64,000 nucleotides of DNA. Source: JAKAWQ01 sp963840545 (GTDB lineage Bacteria; Pseudomonadota; Alphaproteobacteria; Acetobacterales; Acetobacteraceae). Position numbers and translations under genes: made by a program. The notes under the pieces are model-generated. The model was given only the letters and a program-made list of their open reading frames with translations, searched no databases and had not been told where the DNA came from. The DNA lies in contig CAWIZE010000015.1 of assembly GCA_963840545.1 (NCBI GenBank), forward strand, positions 58,652 through 122,651, in the 5' to 3' direction. Below, one piece after another: positions 59,396 to 64,000 of this stretch. How positions within the stretch are numbered: the first letter of the stretch is position 1; the number at the start of each line of letters is the position of its first letter.

Positions 59396-60250
59396 CTATT
59401 TCGGGGCGCCGGGATATTCCGGGGACAGGACGAACGGAAAGGGTCCCGGGTAGGTCTCGACATAGGCGGTGTGGGAGACGATCTCGCCGGTTCCGTTGAT
59501 GTGGTGGACCTGGAAGGCCGGCGGCTCCATCACGAACGCCGACGGTCCCGCGGGGTCGAGGTCGAGCACGACCTGGTGTGCGACCGAGGGTGAGATGCTG
59601 GCGATCGCATGGGCGACGCGGGTCGTCACCGGCCGATGCACATGGCCGCAGAGAATCCGCCGCACCTGGGGGTGCCTGGCGATGATCGCGGCAAAGGCCT
59701 CGGCGTCCGCGAGCTTGATCCGGTCCATATGGGCGATGCCGCAATCGAACGGCGGGTGGTGCATGACGACGATCGTCGGTTTCTCCCCGCCGGCCGCCCC
59801 CGGGGTCGCCCCCGGGGTCGATAGCGTCCGGTCGAGCCACGCGAGCTGCCCAGGGGAAAGCCTGCCGTAGCCGCCGCCCGGAACCAGCGTATCGAGCATC
59901 ACCAGGCGGACCGGGTGCGTCTCGATCGTGTATTGCACGAACTCCGGATCCGAAGTGACTCCCGGCAGATGGCCGAGCGCTCGGCGAAAATTCTCCCGCC
60001 GGTCGTGATTGCCGGGGATCGCGTAAACCGGGCAGTCGAGATACCGCCCGAGCAGCCCCACCAGCACTTCGTATTCGGCAAGAAGGCCGTTCTCGGCGAG
60101 ATCCCCGGACAGGATCACCGCGTCGGGCGCCGGGCGCATCCGGCTCACCATCCTGAGCGCCCGCTCGACGAGGGTGTTGGACTCGACCACGCGGTTGGCG
60201 GCCACCCCCATCGGGCAGACATGCAGGTCGGTCAGTTGCGCAAGCAGCAT
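59396..60250 (-). CDS. Metallophosphoesterase, CpdA/Icc-like
   Basis: A 284-residue two-metal phosphoesterase of the cyclic-nucleotide phosphodiesterase (class III, CpdA-like) group. Metal motifs in order: LLAQLTDLHV, AVILSGDLAENG, YAIPGNHDRRENFR, VVMHHPPFDCG and ILCGHVHRP. It may hydrolyse cAMP or a phospholipid headgroup; the family is functionally mixed. The start is the ATG giving MLLAQLTDLHV, with an AGGAG site. A short Gly/Ala/Pro insert (STPGATPGAAGGEK) sits between the third and fourth motif. Confidence 0.86.
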   Translation of the reverse strand: MLLAQLTDLHVCPMGVAANRVVESNTLVERALRMVSRMRPAPDAVILSGDLAENGLLAEYEVLVGLLGRYLDCPVYAIPGNHDRRENFRRALGHLPGVTSDPEFVQYTIETHPVRLVMLDTLVPGGGYGRLSPGQLAWLDRTLSTPGATPGAAGGEKPTIVVMHHPPFDCGIAHMDRIKLADAEAFAAIIARHPQVRRILCGHVHRPVTTRVAHAIASISPSVAHQVVLDLDPAGPSAFVMEPPAFQVHHINGTGEIVSHTAYVETYPGPFPFVLSPEYPGAPK

Positions 60251-60445
60251 ACTTGGCTCCTGTAGAAGGATCGAACAACGAGGAGACTGGCGCCACGTTC
60301 CCTTCGGGCGCGCCGCGGTGCTATCGCCCACCCGCCGCGGGCTCGCAAGTCCGCCCCGCAGGAACACAGGGGAAAAACCCGATCACAACTTCGCTCCCGG
60401 CGGGGGAATTGCCGGTTCCCGCCGGCGCCGCTAGGATAACCGCCC

Positions 60446-61144
60446 ATGCGCCGCCGCCCTTTCCTTGCCCGCGCCCCTCTGGCGCTCTCGCTCCTGCTCT
60501 GCCTCTCCTTCGCCGCCGCCTTCCCCGCCTCCTTCGCCGCCGGGGCGCAGACCGAGCCGTGCTGCGGGCCGATCACGCCGGACGGGCAGCGCCTCGCCAC
60601 CCTGCTCGATGGCTCCGGGGTCGAGCATCTCTGGCAGCCGCATCTCCATATCGAGTGGCTGAGCGGGGAGCCGGACCCGGACCGTCCCGGGTGGTCGCCG
60701 AAGGCGACGCACTGCAGCGCCTACGCCGCCGCGATGGCCGATCGGATGGGCGTCTATCTGCTCCGCCCGCCCGAGCACGGCCAGGACCTGCTCGCCAATG
60801 CGCAGTTCCGCTGGCTCGAGGCGCAAGGCGAAGCGGCGGGCTGGAAGGCGGCGGATGCGAAGACGGCGCAGAGCCTCGCCAACCAGGGATCTCTCGTCGT
60901 CGCCGTCTACGAGAATCCCGATCCCCGACGGCCCGGCCACATCGCCGTCATCCGGCCGAGCGAGAAGCCTCTCGCCGTTCTCGAGGCGGAGGGTCCCGAG
61001 GAAGCACAGGCCGGCAGGCGCAACGCGCTCAGCATTCCGGTGGCGGAGGGCTTCGCGGGTCATCACGGTGGCTGGGAGCCGGACGGCACCGGCGGGCTCC
61101 GCTTCTTCGCCCATGCGGTGGATTGGGCAAAGCTGCCGCAGTAA
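60446..61144 (+). CDS. Secreted protein with a Cys/His pair, amidase-like
   Basis: A 232-residue exported protein: signal peptide residues 1-32 (PLALSLLLCLSFAAAFPASFA). The mature part has THCSAYAAAMADRMGVYLLRPP and, 65 residues later, PGHIAVIRPSEKPL, an arrangement like the catalytic cysteine and histidine of CHAP or NlpC/P60 cysteine peptidases that cut peptidoglycan. A second pair of cysteines (EPCCGP) lies at the mature N-terminus. No known family was assigned. It is isolated, followed 51 bases later by the PEPC-like gene. Confidence 0.6.
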   Translation: MRRRPFLARAPLALSLLLCLSFAAAFPASFAAGAQTEPCCGPITPDGQRLATLLDGSGVEHLWQPHLHIEWLSGEPDPDRPGWSPKATHCSAYAAAMADRMGVYLLRPPEHGQDLLANAQFRWLEAQGEAAGWKAADAKTAQSLANQGSLVVAVYENPDPRRPGHIAVIRPSEKPLAVLEAEGPEEAQAGRRNALSIPVAEGFAGHHGGWEPDGTGGLRFFAHAVDWAKLPQ

Positions 61145-61195
61145 ACCTCAACTCTCTTCTTGCTGCGGCTGCACAATGACCGCCATGATGCATCC

Positions 61196-64000
61196 GTGCC
61201 CGACATAACCTTGGCACCTGCGCTCGAAGAGTCCATTCCGCTCGCGGACGAGCTCCTTGCCCTCGCCGCGCGGCTCGGCGCGCGCCTCGAGGAGGACCCG
61301 TTCGGCAACCCGGTCCTGCTCGTCGCCCTTGCGATCGAGCGGCGGATGGACGACGGCACGCTTTCGGAGGAGGCGATCGGCGGCCTGGTCCGCCATCTGC
61401 GCGACGCCGGCTTCGCCGATCGCGCCCGCCGGCTCGCCCATTATGTCGGCGGCACCGACCCGGCCGAGAACGACCGCGTGCTCGCCGACCTTGCCCAGCA
61501 TCTGCTCCGCCCCGACCCCGAGGACAGCCCGGTGCGGCTGGCGGAATATCGCGCCCTGGTCGAGCGCACGCGCTTTGCCGCCGTCTTCACCGCGCACCCC
61601 ACCTTCTCGCTCCCGGCCGAGGTCGGCCATGCGCTCGCCGAGGCGGCGTCGGGGCGGCCGGGCGCCTCCTTCGCCTCGCATCGCCCACCGCCGATCACGC
61701 TTGGCCAGGAGTTCACCGCTTCCGTCGCGGCGATCTCCAACGGCCGCGACGCGATCGACCGCTTCAACGCGGCCCTCCTCTCCGTCGCCCGCACCGCCTG
61801 GCCCGACCGCTGGACCAGCCTCGTCCCGCGCCCGATCGTGCTCTCCAGCTGGGTCGGCTACGACACCGACGGCCGCACCGATATCGGCTGGTGGGAGACG
61901 ATCCGGCTCCGGCTCGAGATGAAGCGCCTGCAGCTTCAGCGCCTGCTCGCCGGGCTCGCCACCCTCCCGCCCGCCGCCCCGATCGCCGCGCGCGTGGAGG
62001 CCGCGCTCGACGCCGTCGCGGCACAGATCGCCGCCTGCCCCGACGGGCCCGATCCGGCGCGCGTCGCCGGCTTCGCCCACGCCCTGGTCGACCGCCGCGC
62101 GGCCGCCCTCACCTCGCCTTCGCCGCTCCTGCCGCTGTTCGACGCCGCGCTCGCCGCGAGCGAGGACGACCACACGCGGCTTGCCCTCTGCGTCGCCCGC
62201 GCCGGCCTCGTCTCGCACGGGATGGCGCTCGCGCACACCCATGTGCGGCTGAATGCGGCGCAGCTCCACAACGTCGTCCGCCAGCGCCTCGGGATCGCCG
62301 ATCCGCCCGAGGATCCCGCCCACCGGCGCGCGCTCTTCGCCGCGATCAACGCCGCGCTCGACAAGACCGCGCCGCAGCCGGTGAGCTTCGGCAGCCTGCT
62401 CGCCGAACAAACCTCCGCCGCCCGGCTGATGATGACGATCGCCGAGATCGTCAAGCATATCGACGAGGCGGTCCCGGTGCGCTTCCTCATCGCCGAGACC
62501 GAGACCGGCTACACCCTGCTCGCAGCACTCTGGCTCGCGCGCCTCTTCGGCATCGACCGGCATATCGAGATCAGCCCGCTGTTCGAGACCGCCGAGGCGC
62601 TCGAGCGCGGCGCGCAGGTGCTGGACGAGGCGCTGCGCAGCCCCCATTACCGCGCCTATCTCCAAACCACCGGCCGCCTCGCGCTCCAGTTCGGCTATTC
62701 GGATTCCGGGCGCTATATCGGCCAGCTCGCGGCCTCGTACCTGATCGAGCGGCTGCGCCTCAAGATCGGCGAGACGCTGGCGCGCCACGGCGTCACCGGC
62801 GTCGAGGTCCTGCTGTTCGACACCCATGGCGAAAGCATCGGCCGCGGCGCCCATCCGGGCTCGCTCGCCGACCGGCTCAAATATCTCTCGCCCACCGCTT
62901 CGCGCCAGGCCCTCCGCCGCGCCGGCCTCGCGGTGCGCGAGGAAAGCGCCTTCCAGGGCGGCGACGGTTTTTTACCCTTTGGCACCCCGGAGCTCGCGCT
63001 TGCCACCATCACCCGGATCGCCGCCCAAACCTTCCATCCCGCCGCCGGCCCGATCGAGGATCCGATCTATGCCGAGACGGATTTTTCGGCGGATTTCTTC
63101 GCCACCGTCCGCGCTTCGATGGAGGGGCTGGTCGCCGATCCCGGCTACGCGGCCCTGCTCGGCGCCTTCGGCCCGGCGCTGATCGACCGCACCGGCTCAC
63201 GCCCCGCGGCCCGCCAGATGGACGGGATGCTCGGCAATGCGCGGCTGCGCCATCCGCGCGAGCTCCGCGCCATCCCCAACAACGCGATCCTCCAGCAGGT
63301 CGGCTGGTGCGCGAACAGCTTGCACGGGCTGGGCGCCGCGGCCGCGCGCCATCCCGAAACCTTCGCCGAGCTCCGCGAAAAAAGCCGCCGCTTCCACCGC
63401 GCGCTCGAACTCCCGGCCCACGCCCTCAAACATTCCGATATCGAGGTCCTGCGCGCCGTCGTCACCACGCTCGATCCCGGAAGCTGGCTCGACCGCGCCC
63501 AGCACACCCGCCGCCCCGGCCGCCGCGCCGCCCTCGTCACCGTCGCCCGCGCGCTCGAGCGGCTCGATATCTCCGCCTCCGTGCACGCGATGTTCCGCCG
63601 CATCCATGCCGATCATCTGGCGTTGCGCGCGGCCTGGCCCGAGGCGCCCGCCATGGGCACGCGCGAGATCCTGCTGCACGCGCTCCGCCTCGCGCTGATC
63701 CATCGCATCTGGATTCTGGCAAGCGAGATCCCCGATTTTTCCCCGCGCCACGGCGTGACGCGCAACACGCTCGAAGAGGCGATGCTGCGGCTCGACATCG
63801 CCCCATCGCTCGCCCTGCTCGCCGAGATCTTTCCCGCCGCCCCCGACGCGGCGGCCGATCTCGACTACGCCGAGCCCGCCGCGGCCGCAGGCTCCGCCGA
63901 TTACGGCGAGCTCCACCGCGACATCCTCGCCCCGATCAACCGCCTCTTCGCCCTCGTGCGCGAGATCGCCACCGCCATCACCCACGAGGTCGGCGCCTTC
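61196..64000 (+). CDS. Divergent phosphoenolpyruvate carboxylase-like protein, 3' end missing
   Basis: 935 codons from a GTG to the window edge without a stop. It belongs to the PEPC superfamily: FTAHPTFSLP (catalytic His region), SSWVGYDTDGRTDIGWWETI, FGYSDSGRYIGQLAASY, LFDTHGESIGRGAHPGSL, and RTGSRPAARQMDGM. But typical PEPC motifs are changed: GGRDGNP is replaced, the lysine of YSDSxKDxG is arginine, FHGRGG is DTHGESIGRG, and AIPWxFxWTQ is AIPNNAILQQVGW. It may still fix bicarbonate on PEP or may have another role. No ATG fits; GTG (PDITLAPALEES) is chosen since nearby ATGs are in other frames. Confidence 0.75.
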   Translation, partial: MPDITLAPALEESIPLADELLALAARLGARLEEDPFGNPVLLVALAIERRMDDGTLSEEAIGGLVRHLRDAGFADRARRLAHYVGGTDPAENDRVLADLAQHLLRPDPEDSPVRLAEYRALVERTRFAAVFTAHPTFSLPAEVGHALAEAASGRPGASFASHRPPPITLGQEFTASVAAISNGRDAIDRFNAALLSVARTAWPDRWTSLVPRPIVLSSWVGYDTDGRTDIGWWETIRLRLEMKRLQLQRLLAGLATLPPAAPIAARVEAALDAVAAQIAACPDGPDPARVAGFAHALVDRRAAALTSPSPLLPLFDAALAASEDDHTRLALCVARAGLVSHGMALAHTHVRLNAAQLHNVVRQRLGIADPPEDPAHRRALFAAINAALDKTAPQPVSFGSLLAEQTSAARLMMTIAEIVKHIDEAVPVRFLIAETETGYTLLAALWLARLFGIDRHIEISPLFETAEALERGAQVLDEALRSPHYRAYLQTTGRLALQFGYSDSGRYIGQLAASYLIERLRLKIGETLARHGVTGVEVLLFDTHGESIGRGAHPGSLADRLKYLSPTASRQALRRAGLAVREESAFQGGDGFLPFGTPELALATITRIAAQTFHPAAGPIEDPIYAETDFSADFFATVRASMEGLVADPGYAALLGAFGPALIDRTGSRPAARQMDGMLGNARLRHPRELRAIPNNAILQQVGWCANSLHGLGAAAARHPETFAELREKSRRFHRALELPAHALKHSDIEVLRAVVTTLDPGSWLDRAQHTRRPGRRAALVTVARALERLDISASVHAMFRRIHADHLALRAAWPEAPAMGTREILLHALRLALIHRIWILASEIPDFSPRHGVTRNTLEEAMLRLDIAPSLALLAEIFPAAPDAAADLDYAEPAAAAGSADYGELHRDILAPINRLFALVREIATAITHEVGAF

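Noticed and set aside
61148..62854. 568-codon minus-strand frame opposite the PEPC-like gene
   Set aside because: The plus-strand frame carries PEPC signatures; the minus frame is a Gly/Arg/Glu-rich shadow.

Overview
The window is about 70% G+C chromosomal DNA from a Gram-negative bacterium, most likely an alphaproteobacterium of the Rhodospirillales/Acetobacteraceae type. This is inferred from the gene order rpsB-tsf-pyrH-frr-uppS-cdsA-dxr-rseP-bamA-skp-lpxD-fabZ-lpxA-lpxI, the Rrf2-sufBCDS-sufU-sufT-sufA operon, the glnB-glnA pair and the strong GC bias at third codon positions. No rRNA gene and no CRISPR array were seen; one tRNA gene was found.
Layout. (1) 1-5.7 kb, minus strand: membrane arm of a group-4 (Hyf/Hyc-like) energy-converting hydrogenase-type complex (hyfB, C, E, F and the first third of hyfG), led by a small XRE regulator that overlaps hyfB. 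(2) 5.7-13.4 kb, minus: an acyl-CoA/carboxylic-acid cluster (NDP-forming acyl-CoA synthetase, acyl-CoA dehydrogenase, SDR, ketopantoate-reductase-like protein, AMP-forming CoA ligase, alpha/beta hydrolase). (3) 13.6-20.2 kb, plus: complete SUF Fe-S assembly operon with its Rrf2 regulator. (4) 20.5-25.7 kb: a divergently regulated catabolic-looking island (LysR facing a truncated HpcH-type aldolase, a LeuC/LeuD-like dehydratase pair and an MFS carrier). (5) 25.9-26.9 kb: queE-queD of the deazaguanine pathway. (6) 27-41.5 kb: accessory region with a decayed IS630 copy, an amidohydrolase, three aldehyde dehydrogenases, two aldo-keto reductases, two more redox genes, a short ModE-like regulator flanked by two near-identical Mo-box-like palindromes, a DUF2325 gene, an IS3/toxin gene fusion with its antitoxin, and a broken serine recombinase abutting tRNA-Ser(GCT). 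(7) 41.7-56.8 kb, minus: the essential envelope/translation block listed above. (8) 57.1-64 kb: glnB-glnA behind a strong sigma-54 promoter, a CpdA-like phosphodiesterase, a secreted Cys/His protein and a divergent PEP-carboxylase-like gene running off the end.
How it works together. The most interesting unit is at 28.4-34.3 kb: two palindromes of 24 bp, 21/24 identical and resembling ModE operators, lie in front of an aldehyde dehydrogenase/aldehyde dehydrogenase/lactonase-like operon and in front of a DUF2325 gene, with a DNA-binding-domain-only ModE homologue between them. The inference is a small molybdenum- or oxyanion-responsive regulon linking aldehyde oxidation to a protein of unknown function. 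The LysR/LeuCD-like island and the divergent PEPC-like protein are further candidates for undescribed biochemistry.
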